This document shows, one piece after another, positions 1 through 10,123 of a DNA stretch of 64,000 bases. Made by a program: the position numbers and the translations under genes. The DNA comes from Solea solea (Eukaryota > Chordata > Actinopteri > Pleuronectiformes > Soleidae). The first letter of the stretch is position 1. Each line of letters starts with the position of its first letter. The stretch lies in NCBI RefSeq assembly GCF_958295425.1, contig NC_081136.1, positions 20,962,890 through 21,026,889 on the forward strand, given 5' to 3'. The notes below the pieces were generated by a model. It did not search any database. It saw nothing but the letters and a program-made list of their open reading frames with translations, and was not told the origin of the DNA.

Positions 1-651
1 AAACAAAGCTACAACAGCCAATATTTGGCAGATATTCATATCTAAGTCGAGCTTTGACAAGATTTCAGGCAATTGAAAAAAACAACGGAACAACGGTCTA
101 CAAAGCCGCACAGACCTCTGTTTCCAGCTGGAAAGGTCTGTCCAACAGTGAAATAAAGCAGCGACATATTCTAGTGATATACTCAAGATAACCAGATGTA
201 GGTTTTAATGAATGAGCTGTTTGTTAAATGACAAATATGAGTTTTTCCTAAAGTCCCTGCTAGTTGCCAGGTTTTCACAGGGAGCATGCCTGCCTTTCAA
301 ATGCAAGTTAAAGGAGGGGGTGCAGAGTAGAATTATATTATTATTCAGATTTGTTTATTTGTAATTAGCTGTATGTAAGACAGTAGCCATGTGTCAGTAT
401 CTCATACAACTCACTGTTAACACCTATCAAACATACGATTTCTATTCAAGAAGATCCATTTTACCTTTGTAAACACATGGTCAAATTCACTAAGTGTTTA
501 GAAATCAGATAACACTCACCTCTAGTATAAAAAGTGTTGAAGTTGTGAAGCTTGTGAACACATGTAGGTTTTTTTCTTACCGGAATACTACAGCAACAGT
601 TTCCTTAGAAACAGATATGAAAATGACGTCAAGACAGATGTATGCCCTTAC
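1..651 (-). other. cog5: cog5 intron 6 (partial)
   Basis: This is intronic sequence downstream of exon 6 in gene direction. The donor GTAAGG lies at 651-646. The next exon is not visible before the left window edge. I see no other gene or recognisable repeat in it. Confidence 0.7.
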
Positions 652-772
652 CGAGTTCACTTAGGCTTTGAGCAGCCTTGGTGATCTCTCTGCTGCCTCC
701 CTGGAGCTGACCCTGGAGCCTCTTGCTCAGGTACAAGATACGAATGATCCGCCGTAGAAGGTCGCAGGCCAC
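652..772 (-). CDS. cog5: cog5 exon 6 (conserved oligomeric Golgi complex subunit 5)
   Basis: This 121-nt exon encodes 40 codons plus one base. On the minus strand it begins [13 protein letters not shown] and continues through [20 protein letters not shown], a very highly conserved stretch of vertebrate COG5. It is bounded by an acceptor AG at 774-773 and a donor GTAAGG at 651-646. It starts in phase 0, matching the phase-0 end of exon 5. COG5 is a lobe B subunit of the COG tethering complex, which captures retrograde vesicles at the Golgi; this segment belongs to the predicted N-terminal helical region. The reading frame is intact. The human residue N in RILNLSK reads Y here. Confidence 0.93.
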
Positions 773-1309
773 CTGGAGGAGTGAAATGGATCAAAGGGGA
801 TCAATGTGGCTAATGTCGTTATGGCAAGTTATTCACACTGCAAAATATGCCTCGTTTCTGGGAATTGTGCTAAAATAATGATAACAAAAGTATGAGTGAA
901 TGGGTGTGAATGTGTGAACGGCAAAACTGTATCAAGACTAGAAAAGTATGTAATATACTATAATTGCAATGCCTTGACTTTAGTGAGGTAAGTACACAAA
1001 GTCCCAGCCATAACCACAAAATAAGACATAAAAAAAAACAACAATGGTACATAATTGGCATAATAATTCTTATATTATTAATTATACCGAAAATAATTTT
1101 CCGGTAGGGACTTTTTTTTCGACAAAACGACCGAAAATCCACATGGGCTCACCTCGACAAAAAAAAAATCGGGGAAAAAAAGTCGAAATGTCGGGGGGGC
1201 GGGGCTTGTGGAATTTTCATGTGTATTTGTGAATTGCATTTTGTCTTTCAAGTTATTACATTGCCTATTCAAATAAACATCATAAAGTGCGCTATACAAA
1301 CCCAGTCAA

Positions 1310-1468
1310 GATCCTGCACACTGGTGGACACTTAACTACCTCTGCATCCCTGCTACATCCGTGCCAGCGGAGAGAGTTTTCTCTTCCGCGGGATGAATAG
1401 TGAACAGACTCCGCACTCGCCTTCTTCCCAAACATGTGGACATGCTTGTGTTCTTGAACAAAAACTAG
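1310..1468 (+). pseudogene. hAT-family transposase C-terminal (dimerisation) fragment, decayed
   Basis: In the frame that reads TGC at 1343-1345, the plus strand encodes DPAHWWT, then YLCIPATSVPAERVFSSAG, a stop, then the dimerisation-domain tail LPKHVDMLVFLNKN and a final stop at 1466-1468. The WW motif followed by CIPATS, ERVFS and a terminal LxFLxxN is the signature of the C-terminal dimerisation domain of hAT transposases. The in-frame stop and the lack of upstream transposase show it is dead. It lies antisense inside cog5 intron 5. Confidence 0.75.
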
Positions 1469-1526
1469 GCCGAAATGGCCAATAATCTGCAGAGCGGGTG
1501 GATTGCGTGCGGGCGGGTTGCGGTGG

Positions 1527-1529
1527 AAA

Positions 1530-1568
<39 letters not shown>
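1527..1568. repeat. (AAAT)n microsatellite
   Basis: About ten uninterrupted copies of AAAT immediately follow the G-rich tail of the hAT remnant. Confidence 0.95.
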
Positions 1569-1569
<1 letters not shown>

Positions 1570-2130
1570 ACGTAGGTTAACATATTGACTAGATCTGAAA
1601 TGAGGCAGAAATAAATTCACCTAGAGGATCTACGCAGCTGCTGTGTTCCATAACAGCATATTATGTTTATCAGACTGCTACTACAATGAATGATGATCGG
1701 GTGGCTGGCGAGTGTGGGTATTATTTGTTGAAAAAAACATTGCTGCGGGTGTATTATTGATATTTAGCAGCGGGTGCGGATGACATTACAGCTCACCCAC
1801 ACATCTCTATCACCTATTTTACTCTTCATTTTATTTGTGATTAGCTCAGCGTGATTGATCTTTTTGTTTCGTTTAGTTGTTGGTCACTGCTTTGATGTGA
1901 ATATTGGACATTACATCCATGTTTTTGAGCCTAAAATTAAGTAGTAGCCTACAGTGTAGAATATTTTCCACCCTCCTCCCTGCTGAGAAGTTCCCATCTC
2001 TAGTTTCCGGCCAAGTGTTTCCTGATTTTCCGTTTCGGTCAACACTTTTCATTTCGGTGCATCCCGCGTGATATTGTTCTTGCCAATAAAGATGTTTCTT
2101 GTTGATGTTATCCCAGCTGCTTCCAAAGTA

Positions 2131-2149
2131 CATATATATACACACACAC

Positions 2150-2206
<57 letters not shown>
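2131..2206. repeat. Compound (TA)n/(CA)n microsatellite
   Basis: A short TA run and CA run at 2131-2151 are followed by about 23 TA dinucleotides to 2200 and a short CA tail. Confidence 0.95.
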
Positions 2207-2207
<1 letters not shown>

Positions 2208-3221
2208 GTTTGATGTAATGCAGTTCTGTAATGTTCTGCGTCTGTGGTAAGTTGCTCCTATTTCAGTTACTTGCCCTTACTTCATGAGTCACCATAATGG
2301 TCCTTCAATAAGCCTAAGAAAGCCCAATTTCTACCTCAAATTTACCTCAAAAAAAGCTCTGCATCCACCCCTGCTCAGTCACTCGGCTCCCTCACCATAC
2401 TACCTTGCTAAATTTTCCTATAAAAAACCCTGTATAGTATAGTGTTGTTGTGATTGAGCCTCTGTTTTGGCAACACCAAAGCTGAGTAATTGTTCTTCTT
2501 TTATAATCAATAATAAAACCCTTACATTCACTTCATGTCTCCCATTGTTAACACCTGCAGGACACAGTCCATCATTGAAGCTCATCACAAATTTCAAAAC
2601 CCAGGAGGGAAATTCCCCCAGTGACTAGTCAGAGCTGAGTCGCAACCAGCTCACGCAGCCTGAGAGTGATATCACACACATGGAAAATCAGAGTGACACT
2701 GAGCCATTAGCCCAGGAGAGAGACCTCACTGACCTTTTGGCAACTGCCGTTTCATTAAATCATGATTTACCTCAGCTGCTCATGCAGTAGTGCTGCAGCC
2801 TGGTGCCTTCACTGCATGTTTGGTGCTCTGCACAAAAATTGTGCCTATTATGGGCAAATGCTCATTCTCCCTCCTACACAGTATTGATTTCTCTATGGGT
2901 TTGGGAAAGCTTCATAGCAAATGCAAAATAAAATGTTCTTTGGTAAAAACTACCAAGCAAAGAACAATTTTGCCTCTGTGTAAAATAAGGCACTGAGTGA
3001 TTAGCAACACAGCAACAGAAGTGTTAAAGCTGCTGTCAGTGATGTATTGTCATCTATTGCTGCTGTTAGCACTGTCCCCACTCCTCTTTACATTACCTTA
3101 AGAACATGTTTGGTTTGTATTTTTCAGAAATCTGTCAGAGTATAGTTATTTAACACAGATAACACTTCAACAGCAGCCTTAATATCATACAATTATTGTG
3201 AAATGTAGTGTGGAGACTCAC

Positions 3222-3291
3222 CTGTAGCCTGGCAAGCTGTGTAATCCTAGCCATGATCTTGTTGTACGGGTCAATGATCTTAGCCCTTATC
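3222..3291 (-). CDS. cog5: cog5 exon 5
   Basis: This 70-nt exon completes an Arg codon split with exon 4 (AG/G) and continues IRAKIIDPYNKIMARITQLA to RLQ. It matches the conserved COG5 block [23 protein letters not shown]. The acceptor CAG is at 3294-3292 and the donor GTGAGT at 3221-3216. It ends in phase 0, as needed to join exon 6. No frame damage is seen. Confidence 0.93.
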
Positions 3292-4416
3292 CTGGGGAGA
3301 TGTAAACATTTTCATTAAGAACTAACACAGTTAGAAAAGCAGACATTTTATGTTGAAGAAGCAAAATCTGGAGCTTCTTCTCCCAACCTGAACTTTTAGC
3401 AACATCTGACCTCATCCACTAACCATCCTTAAAAAAGAAATGTCTTCTTAAAAGCCCATGTAGGCAGTTTTTACAAGGGATGACATGAAACCACTTTTTC
3501 TTGTCCGATACTACTACTGATATCACTAACTGGAATATCTGCCTATACCGATATTTCAGACCTTTCAAACTATCCAGGCAAACCAGACCTACATCAAGAT
3601 GTACCGTTTGCTCATACTGTTTGACACAGTACCGTAGTCCTGTGTCAAACAGCATGAGGCGAATACACGTACTGCTACACCCCAAGTGCACAACATATCA
3701 GATTTTTTGATTGTATCGGATATTGGTCCGATAGTAAAGCGGATAGTAAATCTGACCAATACTGAGTATCATTTAAACTCATCCCTAGTTTTCACGCAGA
3801 TTCTTCCGAAAATGTTTTCTTATTATGTGCAAACAGAATCTAAACACTGAAACGTTGTGAAAATGTCATGTAGACATGTGTATTCTGACCAAAATAATTC
3901 TTATTCATGATAATATTGTGATAATTATGTAAACCTTAAGTAAGCAAGATGCAGATTTCCTGCATCAAACGCATCACAAAATAACACATTACCATGTGCC
4001 ATGTTGTAAAATCACACATTTTCTCTATGAACTTCGGTGTGGGAGACTAAGCAGTCTACAAAGTGACATAAACTTAAATTTTCTGAGGGAAAGGGTTGTC
4101 TAATATGACATGTTTTCAGTGAGGGCAAGTGTCTATGTTTCAGGTTGGTTTCTCTCATCGGCAGAGAGCAGGGAGTGTGTATGACTAAGTCAGTACAAGG
4201 CAATAGTACCTTATACAACCACAATTCAAAAAGCCTGAACTATCTCTTTAAATCACATGCACAATTATGGAATCTGACACCATTTTTATTAAAGGCCAGT
4301 AATCGTCACACAAGAGAATGTGAAGCCACAGACATCTCTAAAAAATGTGTATCTGCGTAAAATATGGTTTTATTGTTTTCCTGGGCTCTGCAAAGCGGAA
4401 AGGCACTTCCGTTTGC

Positions 4417-4430
4417 TGATGACGTCATCA
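4417..4430. promoter_or_regulatory. Perfect 14-bp palindrome with full CRE core
   Basis: The sequence TGATGACGTCATCA contains TGACGTCA at 4420-4427, the canonical CREB/ATF site. It sits in a locally GC-richer patch (about 4,375-4,560) inside cog5 intron 4. Function is inferred from the motif only; the patch may instead be part of a mobile element. Confidence 0.4.
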
Positions 4431-4810
4431 GGAAACCTCACCACCGTAGCTCCTCCTGGTGCGGGCACTAGTCTGGGCACATCCGGTTGCGTACATTCAA
4501 CCGCAGAAGAAGAAGAACTACTCTCGTTGTAGCTGCTGAGATGCAGAGCATCCATCGTGCCAGAGGGGGAGCTGAATATTTGAGAGCTTACGTGCTAATT
4601 AGGTCACTTCCAGGTACATCACAACACAGTCCACGTTCTGGGGGTGGGATTTTGGTCTGAAACAGCGCGGCTGACGAGAGCGTCAGTGAGGAGATATTTC
4701 GATCGGCTTGTTTGCAGTGGCTAGGAGGTTTTTGACCATAAAAACAAGTTAATAGTAGACCTCCATAACTAACATATATGTGCGATACGAACATTCAATG
4801 TCAGCTTTAA

Positions 4811-4875
4811 TGGATTAATCGAGAAAATAATCGACAGATTAATCGATTATGAAAATAATCATTAGTTGCAGCTTT
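4811..4875. mobile_element. Short MITE-like fragment with repeated ATTAATCGATTA motifs
   Basis: The stretch carries TTAATCGA, AATAATCGACA and TTAATCGATTA in close succession and ends in GTTGCAGCTTTA. This style of AT-rich repeat recurs widely in teleost genomes as non-autonomous DNA-transposon debris. The family assignment is from memory of the motif only. Confidence 0.45.
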
Positions 4876-4934
4876 AGTTATATGATAATATTAATAACCT
4901 TTGCTCAACTCAAGCCATGATAAAATACATTTAC

Positions 4935-4989
4935 CTGTCGACTGCTGCCTGCAGAGCACTGATCCTTGTCTGCATCATTTGAAGGACCC
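4935..4989 (-). CDS. cog5: cog5 exon 4
   Basis: This 55-nt exon completes a Gly codon with exon 3 (G/GG) and then reads VLQMMQTRISALQAAVD plus two bases AG. It matches the COG5 motif GVLQMMQTRI-ALQ-AVDR. The acceptor CAG is at 4992-4990 after a T-rich tract, and the donor GTAAAT at 4934-4929. Both phases fit the neighbouring exons. Confidence 0.93.
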
Positions 4990-5745
4990 CTGAAAAAAAG
5001 AGCAACACAATATTTTTAAGTCTGACTTTAACAGCTACTGTAAGGACACTTCATCTAAGGACAGCTGGCTCGCTCTTGTGGTAAAACCCAAGAACTGCAA
5101 CAGTTGCAGTGTATAAAATCCCTGTTCCTGCATGTAATTCTGTAAACATTGATCAAATTATGAGAAGTTGGAGTTTATGACCGCTGAAAGATATGTCACA
5201 TGACATTCATATACTGAAATGATAATTGTTCCGTATTTTATAGCACTTGTTCTCAGCCATAGTTTATATTAAAAGAACTGGCAAATTTGGTCACACATGT
5301 GCGAGTAGATGTACTTGCATTGTCTCAAATGTTGGTCTGGAAATCTTTTCAATGACATTTTCTTTTCTTACAGTTATTGTGATGTATCACTATATGATTG
5401 TTTTGCAATACATTGACTATCACAGAATCATTGTATCATGATATTATTGGTATACATTGCGTGTCGTACTGTATCCTATCGTATCATGAGGTACCCTGTG
5501 ATTCCCACCCCTACCTGAAGGTGTGTGCATTTTTTGAACTGCGACTTTAAACAGGGAGGGAGATGATGTTGATACTGTGCCATGTCTGGGTTTAACAAAC
5601 TAATGCTATCTGCTGAACTTGCAAACCAAGATGCTAGTAGAAGAAAAATACCATGAATATTATTCTTTGCTTTTGCAGCCTCTATCATTTGACATAGGCT
5701 ATACGCACTGTGCATGGAGAAAAGGCGCAGACAAACTCAGCGGAT

Positions 5746-5777
<32 letters not shown>

Positions 5778-6095
5778 CTGCAGTGAGATGAATGAACAGA
5801 ATTTTTAAATCGTTTTGGGGGGAAAAGACAGAATGCTTTTGTGACAGTCAGTGCTGATTCTGCTGCCATGCATTAATAAATCTATGTGAAACTCTGGGCA
5901 CCAGTGTTACCATCGAAAAAAAATGTTGTCGCACTCCAAAGATTTTTGGTCACACTCTAGAGCATGAATTATTGCTTTTATTAACCAAACTAGAAATGAG
6001 TGCAATTGATCTGCTGAAGACATTGAAACAAACTGAATTCAATGGCTGCCAGGAAGGGAAAAAAAAATCAAGTAACAAAATTTGAATTTCTTTAC
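4990..6095 (-). other. cog5: cog5 intron 3
   Basis: AT-rich intron containing a TG/GA microsatellite at 5746-5777. No other gene-like or repeat feature was recognised. Confidence 0.7.
5746..5777. repeat. (TG)n(GA)n microsatellite
   Basis: About nine TG dinucleotides are followed by a short GA run. Confidence 0.9.
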
Positions 6096-6153
6096 CTTCA
6101 AGAGACTCGATCCCAGTCGCTTGAGATAGCAAGTCTTCATGTCTAGCCACAAC
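6096..6153 (-). CDS. cog5: cog5 exon 3
   Basis: This 58-nt exon reads [19 protein letters not shown] plus one G, an almost residue-for-residue match to the vertebrate COG5 segment [20 protein letters not shown]. The acceptor CAG is at 6156-6154 and the donor GTAAAG at 6095-6090. It enters in phase 0 and leaves with one base. Confidence 0.94.
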
Positions 6154-6341
6154 CTGCAAGAAAGAATAAATAAGATGGAGATGGCTGCTGTTATTATGTA
6201 TGATGATGTTTTAAATCATGGGATCTCCAACCATTCAGCTACATGCTCAGTTTTAAACTACAACACAAAAAGCTGTGAAACCATTTGACATTTTAACATT
6301 TAACTCCAAAAAGAATGTGGTTGTAATATTAGGTTGTGAAC
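6154..6341 (-). other. cog5: cog5 intron 2
   Basis: Short 188-bp intron with GT at 6341-6340 and AG at 6155-6154. Nothing else was seen in it. Confidence 0.85.
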
Positions 6342-6481
6342 CTGGCTGTGAAGCTCTTTATCCAGTTGACTGATGCCCTGTGCCAGCTTGGCCAGCTGCT
6401 CTGCGATAACAGCATGGTGTATCGCCTGAGCAGTGTAGGTCTTTACATCAAAGTCATCTGCCAGGAAATCAGCATAGCATG
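6342..6481 (-). CDS. cog5: cog5 exon 2
   Basis: This 140-nt exon completes an Ala codon with exon 1 (G/CA) and encodes [18 protein letters not shown], then [18 protein letters not shown], then a segment ending KELHSQ. This is the diagnostic COG5 N-terminal block ([34 protein letters not shown] in mammals). The acceptor TTTTCAG ends at 6482 and the donor GTTCAC starts at 6341. The donor consensus after GT is weak, but CAG/GT and the protein junction with VVARHE support it. Confidence 0.94.
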
Positions 6482-7953
6482 CTGAAAACAAAGAAGCAAA
6501 ACATTAACAAACCATTTAATACATTCACTCCTAAAGTAACTGAAAAACTGAAGTAACACTGAAAATGTGACTTTTCTTGACGATATCGCAATTGTAGTTT
6601 AATTTGCAATACAATTTTAAGCTGCAGTTCAACATTCACTGTGAAATTTAGTTTATTATAGTGAATTTGTTTCAAGGACAAAATACATCAATCTTATGAT
6701 GAACAGATGATATGCCTTACTAAATGTTACTAATTTAGACAGAGAATAGATTATAGATCATTCAAAAATCTTCTGGATAAAAAATATATATATAATTTTT
6801 GTGCATACATCACAAATTTGATTAATATGTATAAATGAGTACCAATCACAGTGTTTCTCATTAATTATGTAGTAATGATGACCCACAATAGTCTAGTTAT
6901 AGTCCACAGCATTTTAACTTGTCGGTAAAGACAGATGACAAAGAAGTTTGTTCTTACTCTATAAACTCTATAACAAAATCTCAGGAATATGATTTATTTC
7001 ACTGACATGTATACATATACATTTTATTTTTTGATTTTTTTTGAGTTAACTAAACAGTTATCTACTTTGAACTAAATCATAAATGATTCTGAAGCATGAT
7101 TAGAATATTAGAATTCTTAGAAATTATAATTTGGGACTTTAATGGACAAAAGTTTTTGAGGGGTCAGGGCCCCCTCACATGGGATTATGTTAATTTTACT
7201 ACAGAAAATACAAAATTACCTCTACAGTTGGGCACATGAAAAAACATAGATATATCGGTATCACCCAAGCACTTCTGATGCATCAACATATCGGATAAAG
7301 CAAATAGTCCAATACCGTAAATCCAGTATGATCGGAATACCCTAAATATGACATTGATGCTTCACTTTGCACAGGCAACGTGTTGAAAAGAGACATTTCC
7401 GCGTCTCAGAGCTGCAAATGCCTGCTACACAGGCATTGTGGAGCATTATTTATTTGAAATGGCTAGTTATCCGTGGTTTTTAAGCATCGTCATATACACG
7501 TGCACATTGACATGTGATGTGTATATATTGCAGCTTATGATATTAGTTAACGGTAATGTTTAAAACTGCTATTTAGACTTGAAAACGATTATGTATTTGT
7601 GGAGCCTTCTCTGTTTTCTCAAGACGCGTCTCTGTCAGAGTAGTTTCAAACACTGTCCTCTGCACCTTCATTTTCTTACTGTCAGTATCCGTGCAATTTT
7701 AAAGCTGAAACCAGTGATATCAACATTTTTATAAGGTAGAACCACTGTCCACGAATACGTTTTCAGGTGATGCTATTTGAATACTACAAGGCATATAACT
7801 AACCTAACTTGCTAGCTAGCTTGCTCGATAAGTGTTTGGGTATTCTGCGGAGCGAATGTGGAAAAACTTGACAATACTGGGAATAATGTGTCAAAAGATT
7901 GTCTCCGAAGTGCAGCACAGACACCGTCGCTGTAGTTCATAACCCTGTTTTAC
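6482..7953 (-). other. cog5: cog5 intron 1
   Basis: AT-rich intron. A TATCGG/TCGGATA-containing scrap at about 7,245-7,340 resembles the element debris in intron 4. No further exon or RNA gene was recognised. Confidence 0.6.
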
Positions 7954-7999
7954 CATCTTTCAGAAGTGAATTCGTGGAAGCTTCTCTGCCATCCTCCAT
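7954..7999 (-). CDS. cog5: cog5 exon 1, start of coding sequence
   Basis: The proposed start codon is ATG at 7999-7997. The exon encodes MEDGREASTNSLLKD plus one base and ends at the donor GTAAAA (7953-7948). LLKD followed by ACYADFL from exon 2 parallels LLQDGCYSDFL of mammalian COG5, so the junction and frame are convincing. The leader is shorter than in human COG5, whose N-terminus is longer and poorly conserved. The start choice is the first ATG upstream of the conserved block in an open frame; an upstream start is possible but was not seen. Confidence 0.8.
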
Positions 8000-8087
8000 G
8001 TTGACAGTTCCGCATGTGACGTTGTTTTAGGGGGACGTGTCCGTTCGCGTCACGTTGGTTGGTATGGTCTTAAAGGGACACAGACAC
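8000..8087 (-). promoter_or_regulatory. cog5: Putative cog5 5' UTR/proximal promoter with CRE half-sites
   Basis: Between the cog5 start and the adjacent inverted-repeat element are a TGACGT half-CRE at 8017-8022 and a CGTCACGT motif at about 8048-8055. The interval is GC-richer than the introns. Promoter function is inferred from position and motifs; the transcription start is not determinable here. Confidence 0.4.
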
Positions 8088-8645
8088 ATATATATAAAGA
8101 GTAGATGTCTCGTCCGCGCTGCTGGCCAATGGAGTCGAACGTCCGTACTGGCGGCTATCTTGCCACGTTCAGCTCGCTCACCCATAACATGTGTTGTAGT
8201 GGTACATGGACTTTTTAAATAACCATAACTTGCTCAATTTTCTACCGATTTTCAAACGGTTTGATTTGTTGTAAACGTCAGAGATGTAGTTACACTGCAT
8301 ATTTATGAATAATTATAACCATGGGCTTCAGGCTTCAACATTAAACAGAACAGAAAGGTGCAATGAATACATACATTCACAAGGCATTATGTTAAATCAA
8401 TATATGGGCTACTAAAACTCAGGATACAGAATGGCATGAGATATATGTATACTTTTATAGTAGAAATATTACCAATATAATATAATAATGTATTTAATAA
8501 TTATTACTTGTTTAAACTAAACATGTAATAATTGAAATTATTGGATTATATTAGTAATATTCCTAGTATTATAAAAGTATACATATATCTTATGCCATTC
8601 TGTATCCTGAGTTTTAGTAGCCCATATATTGATTTAACATAAATA

Positions 8646-9006
8646 CCTTGTGTGTGGGGCCACACGGTGGTGTAGTGGTTAGCACTCACTCTTGGAACAA
8701 GGGCCTTTCTGCATGGAGTTTGCATGTTCTCACCCGTGTGTGCGTGGGTTCTCTCCAGGTTCTCCGGCTTCCTCCCACAGTCCAAAAACATGCAATGTGG
8801 GGATTAGGTGAATTGGACACTCCAAATTGACCATAGGAGTGAGTGTGAGAGTGAATGGTTGTTTGTCTCTATCTGTGTGTGGCCCTGCGATGGACTGGCG
8901 AACTGTCCAGGGTGTACCCCGCCTATCGCCCGATGTAGCTGAGATTGGCACAGCACCCCCCGCGACCCTCTGGTGGAGGATAAAGCGGTAGATGATGACT
9001 GACTGA
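8646..9006 (+). mobile_element. tRNA-derived SINE copy 1 of 4 in tandem
   Basis: The copy has a tRNA-like A-box head (TGGTGTAGTGGTTAGCAC) and the familiar fish SINE body with CTCCGGCTTCCTCCCACAGT, CCAAAAACATG, GATGGACTGGCGAACTGTCC and the tail GAGGATAAAGCGGTAGATGA plus GACT repeats. The region where a B box (GGTTCGAATCC) is expected is deleted, so it probably cannot promote its own transcription. The type resembles Mermaid/V-SINE-like teleost elements; the exact family is uncertain. Confidence 0.75.
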
Positions 9007-9370
9007 CCTTGTGTGTGGGGCCACACGGTGGTGTAGTGGTTAGCACTCACTCTTGGAACAAGGGCCTTTCTGCATGGAGTTTGCATGTTCTCACCCGTGT
9101 GTGCGTGGGTTCTCTCCAGGTTCTCCGGCTTCCTCCCACAGTCCAAAAACATAAATGTGGGGATTAGGTGAATTGGACACTCCAAATTGACCATAGGAGT
9201 GAGTGTGAGAGTGAATGGTTGTTTGTCTCTATCTGTGTGTGGCCCTGCGATGGACTGGCGAACTGTCCAGGGTGTACCCCGCCTATCGCCCGATGTAGCT
9301 GAGATTGGCACAGCACCCCCCGCGACCCTCTGGTGGAGGATAAAGCGGTAGATGATGACTGACTGACTGA
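9007..9370 (+). mobile_element. tRNA-derived SINE copy 2 of 4
   Basis: Nearly identical to copy 1, at a period of 361 bp, with one extra GACT tail unit. Confidence 0.75.
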
Positions 9371-9690
9371 CCTTGTGTGTGGGGCCAAACGGTGGTGTAG
9401 TGGTTAGCACTCACTCTTGGAACAAGGGCCTTTCTGCATGGAGTTTGCATGTTCTCCCCATGTGTGCGTGGGTTCTCTCCGGGTTCTCCGGCTTCCTCCC
9501 ACAGTCCAAAAACATGCAATGTGGGGATTAGGTAAATTGAACACTCTAAATTGACCATAGGAGTGAGTGTGAGAGTGAATGGTTGTTTGTCTCTATCTGT
9601 GTGTGGCCCTGTGCCTATCGCCCGATGTAGCTGAGATTGGCACAGCACCCCCCGCGACCCTCTGGCGGAGGATAAAGCAGTAGATGAGGA
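9371..9690 (+). mobile_element. tRNA-derived SINE copy 3 of 4, internally deleted
   Basis: Same body, but the GATGGACTGGCG to GTACCCC segment after GTGGCCCTG is missing, which shortens the copy to 320 bp. Confidence 0.75.
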
Positions 9691-9883
9691 CCTTGTGTGT
9701 GGGGCCACACGGTGGTGTAGATGTTAGCACTCACTCTTGGAACAAGGGCCTTTCTGCATGGAGTTTGCATGTTCTCCCTGTGTGTGCGTGGGTTCTCTCC
9801 GGGTTCTCCGGCTTCCTCCCACAGTCCAAAAACATGCAATGTGGGGATTAGGTAAATTGATAGATGGCTGACTGACTGACTGA
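9691..9883 (+). mobile_element. tRNA-derived SINE copy 4 of 4, truncated
   Basis: This copy runs only to GGATTAGGTAAATTGA and then jumps to the GACT tail. It is followed by CCTTGTGTGTG, which also precedes copy 1. Confidence 0.75.
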
Positions 9884-10123
9884 CCTTGTGTGTGTATATT
9901 CATTGCACCTTTCTGCCCATGGTTATAATTATTCATAAATATGTAGTGTCATAATAACTACATCTCTGACGTTTATAACAAACCAAACCGAAAATTGAGC
10001 AAGTTATGGTTATTTAAAAAGTCCATGTGCCACTACAGCCCGTTATGGCAAGATGGCCACCCTGTGCGGACGTTCGACCTAATTGGCCAGCAGCCGGACA
10101 AGACATCTACCCTTTATATATCT

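Larger units (their letters stand above)
773..3221 (-). other. cog5: cog5 intron 5
   Basis: The intron contains a decayed hAT transposase fragment, an AAAT microsatellite, a TA/CA microsatellite and a poly-A/T-rich stretch around 1,090-1,200. Positions 1,698-1,810 are rich in GCGGGTG-like and CACCCACAC-like motifs and may be the terminal part of the same hAT element. No host exon was recognised between the two splice sites. Confidence 0.7.
3292..4934 (-). other. cog5: cog5 intron 4
   Basis: The intron is AT-rich. It holds a perfect 13-bp inverted repeat (3617-3629 with 3640-3652), a degenerate TATCGGATA/TCCGATA-rich mobile-element scrap at about 3,500-3,775, a 14-bp CRE-like palindrome at 4417-4430 and a MITE-like ATTAATCGATTA fragment at about 4,811-4,875. 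No exon was recognised in between. Confidence 0.65.
8088..10123. mobile_element. Long palindromic (inverted-repeat) element interrupted by a SINE array
   Basis: The left arm (8088 to about 8514) and right arm (about 8518-8656 plus 9884-10123) are imperfect reverse complements that meet at TGTTTA-AAC-TAAACA (8509-8523). Matching landmarks include TATATAAAG with GTAGATGTC near the outer ends, GCTGGCCAAT, GTCGAACGTCCG, CATAACTTGCTCAATTTT, and AGGTGCAATGAATA. Without the inserted SINE copies each arm is about 400-430 bp. It carries no coding capacity, so it resembles a foldback or MITE-like non-autonomous DNA transposon. The family is not identified. Confidence 0.7.

Noticed and set aside
1353..1583. 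Minus-strand frame of 76 residues
   Set aside because: It is antisense to the hAT fragment and runs through the AAAT microsatellite (repeating FIYL), so it is a shadow.
3617..3652. Perfect 13-bp inverted repeat with a 10-nt loop as a structured RNA or microRNA hairpin
   Set aside because: The stem is too short for a microRNA precursor and it sits within transposon-like debris.
3500..3775. TATCGGATA/TCCGATA-rich sequence, similar to a patch at about 7,245-7,340, as a transposon
   Set aside because: It looks like degraded DNA-transposon debris, but I could not define ends, target-site duplications or a family, so it is mentioned only within the intron entries.
8000..8230. A plus-strand gene divergent from cog5 (frame at 8037-8222)
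   Set aside because: The frame overlaps the inverted-repeat arm, has no recognisable domain and no convincing splice sites.
8730..9936. Overlapping frames of up to 226 residues across the SINE array
   Set aside because: These are translations of tandem SINE copies on the antisense strand. The frame is open only because the repeat period happens to be compatible with it.
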